This document shows positions 41,180-51,546 of a stretch of DNA of 64,000 nucleotides, one piece after another. The stretch's first letter is position 1; each line of letters begins with the position of its first letter. The position numbers and the translations under genes are program-made. This DNA is from an uncultured Burkholderiales bacterium (GTDB taxonomy: Bacteria; Pseudomonadota; Gammaproteobacteria; Burkholderiales; Burkholderiaceae_C): positions 1 to 64,000 of the forward strand of contig CAMFGY010000015.1 of the NCBI GenBank assembly GCA_945952065.1, given 5' to 3'. The notes under the pieces are model-generated. The model saw only the letters and a program-made list of their open reading frames with translations, did not search any database and had not been told where the DNA came from.

Positions 41180-42361
41180 ATGTCTGCCCTGCCCCTGTTC
41201 CCCTCGCGCTGGATCAGCGAAGACCACCAGATGCTGCAAGACGCGGTGGCCCGATTCTTCAAGCAGGAATGGGTGCCGCGCGCGGCCGAATGGCGCGAGG
41301 CCGGCATGATGAGCCGCGACACCTGGCGCCAAGCCGGGGCCAACGGCCTGCTGTGCGCCTCCATGCCCGAGCAGTACGGTGGCGGGGGCGGCGACTTCGG
41401 CCACGACGCCATCATCCTGCTGGAGCAGGCCAAGGCCAATCTGAGCGGCTTTGGCGGCGGCTTGCATTCGGCCATCGTGGCGCCCTACATCCTGCATTAC
41501 GGCAACGAGGCGCAAAAGCAGCGCTGGCTGCCCAAGATGGCCAGCGGCGATTTGGTGGGCGCCATCGCCATGACCGAGCCGGGCACGGGGTCTGATCTGC
41601 AAAATGTGGCCACCCATGCACGCCGAGAAGGCGAGCACTATGTGCTGAGCGGGCAGAAGGTCTTCATCACCAATGGTCAGAACGCCAATCTGATCATCGT
41701 GGTCTGCAAAACCGACAAGACGCAGGCGGCCAAAGGCATCTCGCTGCTGGTGGTGGAAGTGGAGCAAGCCGACGGCAGCCTGGTGCCGGGCTTTCGCCGC
41801 GGCCGCAATCTCGACAAGATCGGCATGAAGGCCCAAGACACCTCGGAGTTGTTCTTCGATGAAGTGCGGGTGCCGGTGGCGAATTTGCTGGGCGGCGCCA
41901 ATGGCGAGGAGGGCCAGGGCTTTTTCCAGCTGATGCAAGAGCTGCCACAAGAGCGGCTGATCATCGCCGTCACTGCCGTCGGCTCGATGGAGCGCGCCCT
42001 CAGCGAAACCCTGGCCTACACCCAAGAGCGCAAGGCCTTTGGCAAGACCATCTGGGATTTCCAGAACACCCGCTTCAAGCTGGCCGAGGTGCAGTCGCAA
42101 GTGCTGGCCGCACGCACTTTTGTGGACGCCTGCATGGAGGCCCATCTGAAGGGCGAGCTGGATGCCGCCCGCGCTGCGCTGGCCAAAGCCTGGACCACCG
42201 ACCTCGCTTGCAAGGTGATGGACGAATGCCTGCAACTCTTTGGCGGCTATGGCTACATGATGGAGTACCCCATCGCCGAGCTGTATGCCGACGCCCGCGT
42301 GGCCCGCATCTATGGCGGCACCAACGAGATCATGAAGGAACTGGCCTCGCGCTTCATGTGA
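41180..42361 (+). CDS. Acyl-CoA dehydrogenase, second (LCAD-like)
   Basis: A 393-residue FAD acyl-CoA dehydrogenase. Signatures: AMTEPGTGSDLQNVATHA, VFITNGQNANLIIVV, YTQERKAFGKTIWDFQNTRFK and the C-terminal YGGTNEIMKELAS. The usual C-terminal catalytic Glu is Gly (YGGTNE), as in LCAD/IVD-type enzymes. The internal QERLIIA Glu is the probable base. It follows the MerR gene and precedes the thiolase, so it belongs to the beta-oxidation block. Confidence 0.92.
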   Translation: MSALPLFPSRWISEDHQMLQDAVARFFKQEWVPRAAEWREAGMMSRDTWRQAGANGLLCASMPEQYGGGGGDFGHDAIILLEQAKANLSGFGGGLHSAIVAPYILHYGNEAQKQRWLPKMASGDLVGAIAMTEPGTGSDLQNVATHARREGEHYVLSGQKVFITNGQNANLIIVVCKTDKTQAAKGISLLVVEVEQADGSLVPGFRRGRNLDKIGMKAQDTSELFFDEVRVPVANLLGGANGEEGQGFFQLMQELPQERLIIAVTAVGSMERALSETLAYTQERKAFGKTIWDFQNTRFKLAEVQSQVLAARTFVDACMEAHLKGELDAARAALAKAWTTDLACKVMDECLQLFGGYGYMMEYPIAELYADARVARIYGGTNEIMKELASRFM

Positions 42362-42419
42362 GCGACCGCTCCGCACGGCGTTCCAAGGCCACAACACCCC
42401 GCATGAGGACGACCCGCCC

Positions 42420-43628
42420 ATGAGTTTCGACGCTTACCTCTACGACCATGTCCGCACCCCGCGCGGCAAGGGAAAAAAAGACGGCGGCCTGCATCAGGCC
42501 AGCCCGGTTTGGCTGCTGCGCACGTTGCTGCAGGCCTTGGCGCAGCGACTGTCCTTGGACACTGCCTTGGTGGACGATGTGGTGCTGGGCTGCGTGACGC
42601 CGGTGGGTGAGCAAGGCGCCGACATCGCCCGCACCGCCGTGCTGGACGCCGGCTGGGCCCAGCGCGTGGCCGGGGTGACGCAGTCGCGTTTTTGCGCCTC
42701 GGGCTTGGAGTCCATCAACCTCGCGGCAGCCAAGGTGGCGAGCGGTTTCGAGCGTCTGGTGGTGGCCGGCGGCGTCGAATCCATGAGCCGCTGGCCCATG
42801 GGCAGCGATGGCGGCGCCTGGTTCATGGACCCGCGCATCAACCAGGCGCTGGGCTTCATTCCGCAAGGCATCAGCGCCGACCTGATTGCCGCGCTAGAAG
42901 GCTTTGCTCGCAGCGATGTGGACGGCTATGCCGCCGAATCGCACCGGCGCGCGGCTGCCGCTCGGGCTCAGGGTTATTTCGATGCCTCGCTGGTGCCGGT
43001 GCATGACATCGCGGGTCTCTTGCTGCTGGCTCAAGACGAAACCATACGCCCGGGCACCAGCCTGGAGACCTTGGCCAAGCTGGAGCCCAGCTTTGCAATG
43101 ATGGGCCAGATGGGCTTTGATGCCACCGCCCTGCGCAAGTACACAACGCTGGAGGGCATCCCCCACATCCACCACGCCGGCAATTCTTCCGGCATCGTCG
43201 ATGGGGCTGCGCTGATGCTGGTCGGCAACCAAGCCGGCGGTGCAGCGGCGGGCCTCAAGCCGCGCGCTCGCATCCGCGCCGCCGCAGTGATTGGCTCCGA
43301 ACCCACCCTCATGCTCACCGGCCCCACCCCGGCCTGCCAAAAAGCGCTGCAGCAGGCCGGCATGCAGGTCGCCGACATCGATCTGTGGGAAATCAATGAA
43401 GCCTTTGCCGTGGTGCCGATGAAAACGGCTCGCGATCTAGGCGTGAGCCTGGAGCGGGTCAATGTGAACGGCGGCGCCATCGCCTTAGGCCACCCGCTGG
43501 GCGCCACCGGCTGCGTGATTCTGGGCACCTTGCTGGATGAACTGGAGCGCCGCGACTTGAACACCGGCTGCGCCACGCTCTGCGTGGGCGGCGGCATGGG
43601 CATTGCCACCATCATCGAAAGGGTCTGA
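42420..43628 (+). CDS. Acetyl-CoA C-acyltransferase (thiolase)
   Basis: A 402-residue thiolase. The nucleophile Cys is in [17 protein letters not shown]; the other motifs are [22 protein letters not shown] and the second Cys in CVGGGMGIA. Degradative 3-ketoacyl-CoA thiolase is likely from context. GACGA precedes the ATG. It is followed 2 bp later by the fused hydratase/dehydrogenase, the same pair as fadA-fadB in E. coli, with the order reversed. Confidence 0.94.
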   Translation: MSFDAYLYDHVRTPRGKGKKDGGLHQASPVWLLRTLLQALAQRLSLDTALVDDVVLGCVTPVGEQGADIARTAVLDAGWAQRVAGVTQSRFCASGLESINLAAAKVASGFERLVVAGGVESMSRWPMGSDGGAWFMDPRINQALGFIPQGISADLIAALEGFARSDVDGYAAESHRRAAAARAQGYFDASLVPVHDIAGLLLLAQDETIRPGTSLETLAKLEPSFAMMGQMGFDATALRKYTTLEGIPHIHHAGNSSGIVDGAALMLVGNQAGGAAAGLKPRARIRAAAVIGSEPTLMLTGPTPACQKALQQAGMQVADIDLWEINEAFAVVPMKTARDLGVSLERVNVNGGAIALGHPLGATGCVILGTLLDELERRDLNTGCATLCVGGGMGIATIIERV

Positions 43629-43630
43629 CC

Positions 43631-45784
43631 ATGAATGACGCTTTGACCCTGGACCATGGCGCCGACGGTGTGCTCATCGCCACCATGGACCTGCCCGGCG
43701 CATCGATGAATGTGCTGAACGAAGCCCTGTCCTCCGCGCTGATCGGCCTGGTCGAGCGGCTGGAGCTGGACGCCAGCGTGCGCGGCCTGATCCTGCGCTC
43801 GGGCAAAAAAGACTTTCTGGCCGGCGCCGACATCGACCGCCTGCGCGCACTGCGCAGCGCCCAGGAGGCTTTTGAGGCCTCGATGGCGCTGAAGCACTTC
43901 ATTCGCCGTTTTGAGCGCTGCGGCAAACCGGTGGTGGCGCTCATCAACGGCCTGTGCCTGGGGGGCGGGCTGGAGATCGCCATGGGCTGCCATTGGCGCA
44001 TCGTCATCGACGATGGTCGCGCCCGGCTGGGCCTGCCCGAAGTCAAACTCGGCCTGCTGCCGGGCGGCGGCGGCACCCAGCGCCTGCCGCGTTTGGTGGG
44101 CATGCAGCAGGCCTTGCAATGGATGGGCGAAGGCAGCCAGGTGCGCGCCGCCCAGGCCTTGTCCAGCGGCCTGGTGAACGCGCTGGCCCGCGATGCGGAC
44201 GACGGCTTGGCCCAGGCGCGCGCCTGGATCGCCGCCAACCCCGCCCCCAAGCAGCCATGGGACGCGCCCAAATTCCGCTACCCCGGCGGCGACTCGCGCT
44301 CGCCCGCCGTGGCGCAAATGCTGGCGATTGCGCCCTCCATGGCCTCGGCCAAGAGCTATGGCAATTACCCGGCGCTCACCCACATCATGTCCAGCGTGTT
44401 TGAAGGCGGCCTGAGCGACTTTGACCGCGCGCTGGAAATCGAAGCCCGCTACTTCGCCGCCTGCGCCATCAGCCCAGCGTCCAAGAACATGATGGGCACG
44501 CTCTGGTACCAGCTGAACGCCTTGAAGAAAGGCGCCTCCCGGCCCGCCGCGCCGGCACGCAGCCGGGTCAAGAAGCTGGGCATTCTGGGCGCCGGCATGA
44601 TGGGCGCCGGCATCGCCTATGTGGCGGCCAAGGCCGGCATCGAGGTGGTGCTGCTGGACAGCAGCCAAGCCGCCGCCGACAAAGGCAAGCAGGTCTCGCA
44701 AGCGCTGCTGGACAAGGCGGTGAAGCAAGGCCGCAGCACGCCCGAGCAGCGCGAAGCCCTGCTGGCCAGCATCGAGCCCACCACCCAGTACGAAGCACTG
44801 CGCGGCTGCGATCTCATCATCGAGGCGGTGTTCGAAGACCGCGCCGTCAAGGCCGAAGTGACGCGGCAGGCCGAGGCCATCATCGGCTCGGAGGCGGTGT
44901 TCGCCTCCAACACCTCGACCCTGCCGATCAGCAGCCTGGCCCGGGCCTCGCAACGCCCGGCGCAGTTCATCGGCCTGCATTTCTTCTCGCCGGTGGACAA
45001 GATGCCGCTGGTGGAAATCATCATCGGCCAAGAGACCTCGGACGAGACCCTGGCGCGGGGCTTCGACTTCGTGCTGCAGATCGGCAAAACGCCCATCGTG
45101 GTGAACGACTCGCGGGGCTTTTACACCAGCCGGATTTTTGCCACTTATGTGATGGAGGGCCTGGCCCTGCTGGCCGAAGGCGTGCACCCCCGCTCCATCG
45201 AAGTGGCAGGCCTGCAAGCCGGCATGCCGATGCCGCCACTGGCCTTGCAAGACGAGGTCTCGCTGAGCTTGGGCCTGCATGTGGCCGAGCAAACCCGCCA
45301 AGACCTCGCCGCCGAAGGCAAGCCTTATGTCGAACACCCCGGTGAAGCGGTCTTGCGGCAGCTTTGCGCGCTGGGCCGCATCGGCAAAAAAGCCGGCCAA
45401 GGTTTTTATGACTACCGCGAGGGCGACAAGCAGCTCTGGCCCGGCTTGGCCCAGCTTTACCCGCTGCAGGCCCAGCAGCCCGAACAAGCCGAGCTGATCG
45501 ACCGCCTGATGTTTGCCCAGGCGAATGAGGCGGCGCGCTGCTGGCAAGAAGGCGTGCTGCGATCGGTAGCCGACGCCAATATCGGCAGCATCTTCGGCTG
45601 GGGCTTTGCGCCCTTTCACGGTGGCGCGCTGCAGTTCATCAACGCCTATGGTCTGCCCGAATTTGTGGCGCGCGCCCAAGCCTTGGCCGCGCAGCATGGC
45701 GAACGCTTTGCGCCGGCGCAGTGCTTGCTGGACATGGCGGCCAAAGGCGAGCGTTTTGAAGAGGGTGGCCCGGCCAGCGCCTGA
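43631..45784 (+). CDS. Fused enoyl-CoA hydratase / 3-hydroxyacyl-CoA dehydrogenase (FadJ/FadB type)
   Basis: A 717-residue bifunctional beta-oxidation enzyme. N-terminal crotonase (about 1-200): [18 protein letters not shown] and [19 protein letters not shown] carry the two catalytic Glu residues. The central Rossmann dehydrogenase begins [19 protein letters not shown] near residue 315; the dehydrogenase motif reads [18 protein letters not shown]. The C-terminal duplicate domain ends near the stop. With the thiolase upstream it completes trifunctional beta-oxidation. Long antisense open frames over this gene are shadows. Confidence 0.94.
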   Translation: MNDALTLDHGADGVLIATMDLPGASMNVLNEALSSALIGLVERLELDASVRGLILRSGKKDFLAGADIDRLRALRSAQEAFEASMALKHFIRRFERCGKPVVALINGLCLGGGLEIAMGCHWRIVIDDGRARLGLPEVKLGLLPGGGGTQRLPRLVGMQQALQWMGEGSQVRAAQALSSGLVNALARDADDGLAQARAWIAANPAPKQPWDAPKFRYPGGDSRSPAVAQMLAIAPSMASAKSYGNYPALTHIMSSVFEGGLSDFDRALEIEARYFAACAISPASKNMMGTLWYQLNALKKGASRPAAPARSRVKKLGILGAGMMGAGIAYVAAKAGIEVVLLDSSQAAADKGKQVSQALLDKAVKQGRSTPEQREALLASIEPTTQYEALRGCDLIIEAVFEDRAVKAEVTRQAEAIIGSEAVFASNTSTLPISSLARASQRPAQFIGLHFFSPVDKMPLVEIIIGQETSDETLARGFDFVLQIGKTPIVVNDSRGFYTSRIFATYVMEGLALLAEGVHPRSIEVAGLQAGMPMPPLALQDEVSLSLGLHVAEQTRQDLAAEGKPYVEHPGEAVLRQLCALGRIGKKAGQGFYDYREGDKQLWPGLAQLYPLQAQQPEQAELIDRLMFAQANEAARCWQEGVLRSVADANIGSIFGWGFAPFHGGALQFINAYGLPEFVARAQALAAQHGERFAPAQCLLDMAAKGERFEEGGPASA

Positions 45785-45801
45785 AGCTCAGGCATGAAAG
45801 C

Positions 45802-46992
45802 TCAGGCACTCCGCTCGCGCATCAACACCGCGAGCAAGCCCAGGCCCAGGGCCAGCACGGCGGCGGTGATCCACAAGGCGCCGTGATAGCTGCCGCTGGC
45901 TTGGGCCATGGCGCCGGCCAAGGCAGGCGCCCCCACTTGGGCCAAGCCATAGCTCAGCGTCAGCCGGGCCATGGCTTTGCCGGGGTTGTGGGGCGTGCGT
46001 CGGCCCACCAGGGCCAGGGTCAAGCTGACGATGCCAATGAAGGTGCCGCCATACAGCAGCGCGCCGGCCAGGGCGGCAGCCAGTCCGTCCGACAAAGCCG
46101 GCAGCAGCACCGACACAATCTGCAAGGCAAAAGCCGCGAACAAGGCCTTCAACTCACCCCAACGGCGCGCCACGCGGTCCCACAAAAAGACCGCCGGTGT
46201 GGCCGCCAAACCCACCAGTGCCCAGGCCCAGGGCCCTTGGCCCGCCAACAGCGGCTGGCGCTCGACAATCGCCACGGTAAAGGTGGCGCTGATCACAAAA
46301 CCCCAGCCGGCGCAAAAGTACATGGCCATCATCAGCGCCATCCAGCGCGGTGCCGGCGGCAGGGCAGCGGCCTGTGCAGCGCTCGCGGCGGGCGGCACCG
46401 GCGGGCGCCAAATCCAAGCCGGGGCGAGAAACACAAGGCCGATGAAGGCAAAGCCCAACCATTGCCGCGACCAGTTCAGCGCCCACTCGGCCATCAAAAA
46501 AGCCCCCAGCGCCGACACCCCAATGCCCAGCCCCAAGCCGATGAAATGCAGCCCCAACTCCGGCCGCCGGCCCTGCCGCATCAACCAGCCCAGCACCAGG
46601 CCCGAGCCCAAGAGCATGCCCGCCGCGCCACACAAGCCCCCCAAATAGCGTGACAAAGCCCAGACCCAGAACTGATCGCTCAGGCCCATCACAGCGGTGA
46701 TCAACAGGCTCAGCAGCAGGCCGGCGCTGTAGAGGCGCTGGCGCAGGGTGGGCCGCTCCAGCCAGGCGGCCAACAGGGCGCCACTCATATAGCCCAGGTA
46801 ATTGATGGAAGCCAACCAGCCGCCTTGCCAATGCGTCAGCCCCGCCTGTTTTTGCATCAAGGGCAAGAGCGGGGTGTAGGCAAAGCGGGCCAGGCCCACG
46901 GTCAAGACCAGGCCGCAAATCCCGCCCACGATGACTTGCCACGCTTGCAGGCGGGCGTTGGCGGGCTGGGCTGTCACATCGGTCTTGTGCAT
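45802..46992 (-). CDS. MFS transporter, YbfB/YjiJ family
   Basis: A 396-residue inner-membrane protein with about twelve membrane helices. The opening GGICGLVLTVGLARFAYTPLLPLM and LASINYLGYMSGALLAAW are the family signature of YbfB/YjiJ transporters. Substrate unknown. It converges with the fadJ-like gene and is divergent from mtfA, whose start is only 50 bp away. The ATG at 46992 (MHKTDV) is chosen; a GTG six bases upstream is an alternative. Confidence 0.9.
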   Translation of the reverse strand: MHKTDVTAQPANARLQAWQVIVGGICGLVLTVGLARFAYTPLLPLMQKQAGLTHWQGGWLASINYLGYMSGALLAAWLERPTLRQRLYSAGLLLSLLITAVMGLSDQFWVWALSRYLGGLCGAAGMLLGSGLVLGWLMRQGRRPELGLHFIGLGLGIGVSALGAFLMAEWALNWSRQWLGFAFIGLVFLAPAWIWRPPVPPAASAAQAAALPPAPRWMALMMAMYFCAGWGFVISATFTVAIVERQPLLAGQGPWAWALVGLAATPAVFLWDRVARRWGELKALFAAFALQIVSVLLPALSDGLAAALAGALLYGGTFIGIVSLTLALVGRRTPHNPGKAMARLTLSYGLAQVGAPALAGAMAQASGSYHGALWITAAVLALGLGLLAVLMRERSA

Positions 46993-47042
46993 GACCACAG
47001 CTTAAGGCAAGGCCGACTTGCAATCCGCCCCAGCGCGCCCAT

Positions 47043-47888
47043 ATGCCGACCATGGATCTTCAAGCCCTGCCCCTTTTGCTGACGATTGCTTTGGCGATGG
47101 GCCTGGTCCTGTGGCTGGCAAGTGGCCCGCTGCGGCAAAGCCGACGCCGCCAACGCTTGCGTGAACAACCCTTTCCGCAGGCTTGGCGGCGCATCTTGCG
47201 GCGCCGTGTGCCGCTGGCGCAGCGCCTGCCGGCCGATCTGCACCTGCGGCTCAAGCAAGAGATTCAGGTCTTTCTGGCCGAAAAACCCATCATCGGGTGC
47301 GATGGCTTGGAGGTCACCGATGAGATGCGCGTCACCATCGCCGCGCAGGCCTGCCTGCCCTTGCTGGGGGCCAGGCGCGGCTACTACCCCGCGCTCAAGC
47401 AAATCCTGCTTTACCCCGGCGCTTTTGTGGTGGACCGCCCGGTGAGCGAGCCCGGCGGCGTCTTGCGCGAGCAGCGCCGCGCACTGGCGGGCGAGAGCTG
47501 GGTGCAGGGTCAGGTCTTGCTTTCTTGGCGCGATGTGCTGGCCGGTGCGGCCGACCCCAGCGATGGCCACAACGTTGTCATCCATGAATTCGCGCATCAA
47601 CTGGACCAAGCCAAGGGCCATGCCAATGGCGCCCCCGTCTTGACCAGCACCCTGGCCTACCGGCGCTGGTCGACCGTGATGCAAAACGAGTTTGATGCGC
47701 TGCGCCGTCGCTTGGCGCTGGGGGAAGACAGCTTGATCGACGCCTATGGCGCCACCGATCCGGCGGAGTTCTTTGCCGTGTGCAGCGAATTGTTTTTCGA
47801 GCGGCCGCTGGACTTGGCGCGGCAGCACCCGGCTTTGTACAGCGAGTTGAGCGCCTACTACCGGCTCAATCCGATGGCTTGGCAGTGA
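47043..47888 (+). CDS. mtfA: Zinc-dependent peptidase MtfA (M90 family)
   Basis: A 281-residue metallopeptidase with a hydrophobic N-terminus (LLLTIALAMGLVLWL) and zinc site HEFAH at 181-185, followed by DPAEFFAVCSELFFE, which supplies the third ligand Glu. In E. coli MtfA binds and inactivates the repressor Mlc and so affects the phosphotransferase system. The ATG at 47043 is used; 47052 is an alternative. The cheZ gene converges downstream. Confidence 0.92.
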   Translation: MPTMDLQALPLLLTIALAMGLVLWLASGPLRQSRRRQRLREQPFPQAWRRILRRRVPLAQRLPADLHLRLKQEIQVFLAEKPIIGCDGLEVTDEMRVTIAAQACLPLLGARRGYYPALKQILLYPGAFVVDRPVSEPGGVLREQRRALAGESWVQGQVLLSWRDVLAGAADPSDGHNVVIHEFAHQLDQAKGHANGAPVLTSTLAYRRWSTVMQNEFDALRRRLALGEDSLIDAYGATDPAEFFAVCSELFFERPLDLARQHPALYSELSAYYRLNPMAWQ

Positions 47889-47903
47889 TCAAAAGCTTGG
47901 TGC

Positions 47904-48527
47904 TTAAAAGCCCAGCGATGCCAGCAAATCATCGACATCGTCTTGCTGCAGCGCTTTGTCGGGCGTTTGCACGCCTTCCAGCGCTTGGCCGGCTGACTCG
48001 CTGAGCTCGGGCTTGGGCGGCTCGAACTGGGCCAGCATATGCTCCAGCGGCGCCTCCACGCTTTCCAGCATGCCCACCACTTTGTTGATGACTTGACCGG
48101 ACAGATCCTGAAAGCCCTGCGCCATCATGATCTCGGTGTGCAGCGACTTCTCACGGCTGGCAAAGCTGGCGGCATTGGCGGCATAGGCCGCGCACAGCTT
48201 CATCATCTGGCGCGCCCGCTCGATGGTCAGATCCGGGGCCAAGGCCATACGGCACAAGGATTCTGAAAGATCGGCCCCTTGGCGGCGCACTTGTTCGGCA
48301 TCGTCCTGAGCGGCATCGACCAAGCCCAGCACCTTGGTGGCGGCCTCCTCGGTCATGCTGCGGACATAGGCCAGGCGCTCGCAGGCGTCGGGCAGTTCTT
48401 GCACCACTTTGTGCAAAACCTGCACCGGGTCCACAGCGGGTGTGACTGGCGCGCCAGCTACCGTGGCGCTGGCTTCGACCGGCTGCGCAGATTGGGACAT
48501 TTGCACCTGTTGATGAACGACTGACAT
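47904..48527 (-). CDS. cheZ: Protein phosphatase CheZ
   Basis: A 207-residue chemotaxis phosphatase that dephosphorylates CheY-P. The long helical hairpin core contains the catalytic segment GFQDLSGQVINKV, with the conserved Asp and Gln that attack the CheY phosphate. The C-terminus DDVDDLLASLGF is the amphipathic CheY-binding peptide of CheZ. AGGGGG precedes the ATG at 48527. No cheA, cheW, cheY or flagellar gene is nearby. Three chemoreceptor genes occur elsewhere in the window. Confidence 0.93.
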   Translation of the reverse strand: MSVVHQQVQMSQSAQPVEASATVAGAPVTPAVDPVQVLHKVVQELPDACERLAYVRSMTEEAATKVLGLVDAAQDDAEQVRRQGADLSESLCRMALAPDLTIERARQMMKLCAAYAANAASFASREKSLHTEIMMAQGFQDLSGQVINKVVGMLESVEAPLEHMLAQFEPPKPELSESAGQALEGVQTPDKALQQDDVDDLLASLGF

Positions 48528-48687
48528 GGCACTGAACCCCCTGAACAAACCGCGCCTTGCCGCGGCGAAAAACCTGGGCGCCATTATCCCGAGCCTCCCC
48601 CGGGTTCAAGGGGATCTGGGGCTGCATGAAGCGTCATGCTGCGAGGGATTTGTCACGCTCAAAGCCGATCCAATGAGCCGCTCTTGC

Positions 48688-49380
48688 TCAAGTCCAAAGA
48701 TCGAGCGGCGCCTCGCGGGTCAGCGCGCGCAAGATGTCGCTGCGCGATAAAAAGCCCTGCATATTGCCAAACTCGTCCACCACCGGCAGGCCCGGCAGGC
48801 GCAAGTCCAGCAAGGCCTGGGCCACTTCACGAACAGGGGTGTCAGGCCGCGCCGCAGGCACCGGGCTCCACATCACTTGAGCGACCGGCTGGCCCAGCCA
48901 GTCTTGCCAGGCTTGGCTGTCTTCCAGCTCTTGTGGCCCGGGCAAGAGATCGGCCCGCAGCAGCAGCCCGACCAGCCGACCATAGGCATTGACCACCGGC
49001 GCTTGGCCGACGCCGGCCCGGCTCAGCAGCGCCAGCCCCTGCGCCAGCGTCGATTGCAAGGGCACGGTGTGCAGGCGCCGGCTCATCAACTGCTCGACCA
49101 GACTCAGCACCCGGCGCTCGCCCCCGCCTTGACCCAGAGACTGCGCTTGTTGATAGGCCGCCAAGGCATCACTGGCACGCGGCTCGGCGCCGCCCAAAGC
49201 GGGCAAAGCCGTGTCGGGCGCCGGGCCGGCCAACAAGACCCCGGGCGACTGCAAAGCCGCATCGCCTTGCACCGGCTCGATCGCCCGCACCCGCGACACC
49301 GCCTGCACCGGGGCGAGCTCACGCAAGCCTTCGAGCCGGCCGCTGAAGACCCGGCCATTCAGGCCATAAACCGTGAACAT
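48688..49380 (-). CDS. CBS-pair domain protein
   Basis: A 230-residue protein. The first ~80 residues are unassigned; two CBS domains follow, the first about 95-150 (RLHTVPLQSTLAQGLALLSRAG..VVNAYGRLVGLLLRADLL) and the second about 165-225 (PDTPVREVAQALLDLRLPGLPVVDEFGNMQGFLSRSDIL). CBS pairs bind adenosyl ligands such as ATP, AMP, SAM or c-di-AMP as regulatory switches. It lies 5 bp downstream of the diguanylate cyclase gene and is probably cotranscribed. Confidence 0.85.
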   Translation of the reverse strand: MFTVYGLNGRVFSGRLEGLRELAPVQAVSRVRAIEPVQGDAALQSPGVLLAGPAPDTALPALGGAEPRASDALAAYQQAQSLGQGGGERRVLSLVEQLMSRRLHTVPLQSTLAQGLALLSRAGVGQAPVVNAYGRLVGLLLRADLLPGPQELEDSQAWQDWLGQPVAQVMWSPVPAARPDTPVREVAQALLDLRLPGLPVVDEFGNMQGFLSRSDILRALTREAPLDLWT

Positions 49381-49385
49381 GGCGC

Positions 49386-50564
49386 TCAGTCTCCCGCGGG
49401 CAAAGGCAGCGTGGGCAGCGCCACTTCCACTCGGTTGCGGCCGTTTTGCTTGGCCCGGTAGAGCGCTTCATCGGCTGCGCCGACCAGCTTGTCTGCCGTG
49501 TCGCCGCCGGTGACCGCGCCGCCGCGCACCCCGATGCTGATGGTGACGGCAATGCTGTGCGCGCCCCATTGCGTGGGTGTGGCCTCCACCGCCTGACGCA
49601 AGGCCTCGGCCAGGGTGAGCGCGCCGTCCAAATGGGTATCGGGCAGGATGACAATGAACTCTTCGCCGCCAAAGCGACCAATCTGATCCTGCGCACGCAA
49701 GCGGCTTTGCAGGGTTTGCGCCACGCCGCGCAGCACCATATCGCCGGCTTGGTGCCCATAGCCGTCATTGACGCGTTTGAAGTGGTCAATGTCCAGCATC
49801 AGCACACTCAGGTATTGGCCTTGCCGCTGAGCCCGGGCCACCGTGGTCAAGAGTTGGTCGGTGATGGCGCGGCGATTCGCCAGCCCGGTCAACATGTCCT
49901 TCATGGCCAGCTCAAAATTGAGCCGCTCGGCCCGTTCCACCGTCATGTACACAAAGCCCAGGGTGATGCTCAGAATCACCCACATGGAAATCATGAACAC
50001 CAGCCCCAGCCAACGCTCGGTCTCGGGGCCGGCCTGCCGGTCCAAGGCACCAGTGAGGGCCGCCACGCAGCGCAGCAACAAAATCGTCAGCAAGACCGAA
50101 AACGCGCCCACCAAGATGTAGCGCCCCCGACCATGCTGCTTTTGACCGGGGTGCAGCAGGGCCAGCAAGATCACGCCGATCTGGTAGCAAAACACCAGGG
50201 TCACGCTGAGCACACGCCAGCGCGGTTGCTCCAGAAAAATCAGCGTCAGCACCGGCACCAAAAGCACCGGCATGGACCAGCGCAGCCCCAAGGTCTCCGC
50301 CCCCTGAAAGCGACGCAAGGCCACTTGCATCAACACCAGGGCCAAGGCACAGGCGGTATTGCCCGTGGCAATGATGGTGCCCAGCGACAACAAGCCCTGC
50401 AGGGCAAACACGCCCTGGCTGATGCCGTAAAAAAGCAGGGCCGAAGCCCAGGCCCACAAAGCATGCCGCGCAGGTTGCCCCCAGGCCATGAAAGCGACCC
50501 AGAAAGACAGCAGCAGCGCGACCGTCGTCACCACCACGAACAGGGTCTGCATGTCCAGGTTCAT
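49386..50564 (-). CDS. Diguanylate cyclase (GGDEF) with membrane sensor domain
   Basis: A 392-residue protein. The N-terminal ~200 residues are hydrophobic with about seven membrane helices (MASE-type sensor). The C-terminal GGDEF domain has the active-site variant GGEEF and an upstream I-site RAQD five residues before it, so it should make c-di-GMP with product inhibition. Part of a divergent-free minus-strand run ending with the CBS gene. Signal unknown; a link to motility is plausible given nearby cheZ and receptors. Confidence 0.92.
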   Translation of the reverse strand: MNLDMQTLFVVVTTVALLLSFWVAFMAWGQPARHALWAWASALLFYGISQGVFALQGLLSLGTIIATGNTACALALVLMQVALRRFQGAETLGLRWSMPVLLVPVLTLIFLEQPRWRVLSVTLVFCYQIGVILLALLHPGQKQHGRGRYILVGAFSVLLTILLLRCVAALTGALDRQAGPETERWLGLVFMISMWVILSITLGFVYMTVERAERLNFELAMKDMLTGLANRRAITDQLLTTVARAQRQGQYLSVLMLDIDHFKRVNDGYGHQAGDMVLRGVAQTLQSRLRAQDQIGRFGGEEFIVILPDTHLDGALTLAEALRQAVEATPTQWGAHSIAVTISIGVRGGAVTGGDTADKLVGAADEALYRAKQNGRNRVEVALPTLPLPAGD

Positions 50565-50640
50565 GACCGCATTCTAGGAGCCGAAAGCCGCAATCCGCTA
50601 ACGAATCAGTCGCACAGGCCCAAGACTGCGCGCGGCGGCA

Positions 50641-51546
50641 TCATGTCGGAGACGCAATCAGCGCCTGCAGGGCTTGCAGGCGGTCCTCATCCAAGCGAGC
50701 ACCGAGGGCCGCCAAGTGCAGCTGACGCTGTGCCAGCTCTCGGTAAAAAGTACCATGGGAGCCGCCCAGCGCGTCAAGCGCCTGCAAGTGCGCAGCGACC
50801 ACCCCAAGATCGCCGCGTGCGATCGGCCCTGAGAGCGCCCCCGCCAAGCCGCGGGCCTGGGCAGCGGCCAAGGTGCCGCGGGCCAGGGGCAGCAAGGCCG
50901 GCAAAGCGGCCGATTCGGGCAGCCCCACCTGGGCCCAAAGCTGCGCCGCCTCCTCCAGCAAGGACAGCAAAAAGCTGGCCGAGAAATTGGCCGCTGCGTG
51001 ATAGGCGGCTCGGCTGCCGGGGGGCAATTGCAAGGGCTGCATGCCCAAGACCTGGGCCAAACCATGCAAGCGCTGCTGCAAGGCCGCGTCAGCCGCCCCC
51101 AGCTCGATGGCCACGGTGCTACCGGCCAACAGGTATTCGGCCTGCTCGGGGTCTGAAAAAATTTGCAGCGGATGAAAGCCCGCCGTTTGCGCACCTGCGC
51201 GCGCGGCTGCCGCCAAGGCGCTCAGCTCGGTGGCGCCGCTGCAATGCAAGGCCAACTGCCCCGGGCGCCAAGGCAAAGACTCCGCAAGTGACGCGATGGC
51301 GTCATCCGACACCGTCAAAAACACCCAGTCCGCCGCCTGCACCGCTTGCGCGGGGCTGAGCGCCCGGCAGGCCGGCAGTTTCACGGTCAGTTGCGCGGCC
51401 AGCTGCTCGGCGGCAGCCTGCGAACGACTGGCCACGGCCACCACGGCCTCGCCCCGGGCTGCACACGCCCGGGCCAAGGCCGTGCCCAGCCGGCCCGCGC
51501 CTATGAAGGCCAGGCGGGGCTGCGCAGACGGCTGGAGGGAGGTCAA
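50641..51546 (-). CDS. Rossmann-like and DUF2520 domain-containing protein
   Basis: A 301-residue protein. N-terminal Rossmann domain (RLAFIGAGRLGTALARACA) and C-terminal DUF2520 domain resemble the ProC/6PGDH superfamily. The family appears widely without an assigned substrate. Its start overlaps the stop of the methyltransferase-like gene (ATGA), so the two are translationally coupled. The ATG at 51546 is clear. Confidence 0.85.
   Translation of the reverse strand: MTSLQPSAQPRLAFIGAGRLGTALARACAARGEAVVAVASRSQAAAEQLAAQLTVKLPACRALSPAQAVQAADWVFLTVSDDAIASLAESLPWRPGQLALHCSGATELSALAAAARAGAQTAGFHPLQIFSDPEQAEYLLAGSTVAIELGAADAALQQRLHGLAQVLGMQPLQLPPGSRAAYHAAANFSASFLLSLLEEAAQLWAQVGLPESAALPALLPLARGTLAAAQARGLAGALSGPIARGDLGVVAAHLQALDALGGSHGTFYRELAQRQLHLAALGARLDEDRLQALQALIASPT

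Noticed and set aside
43031-45697. Antisense open frame of 888 codons opposite the thiolase and hydratase/dehydrogenase genes
   Set aside because: Composition is Gly/Ala/Gln/Arg biased and lacks motifs; the sense strand is a clear bifunctional beta-oxidation enzyme.
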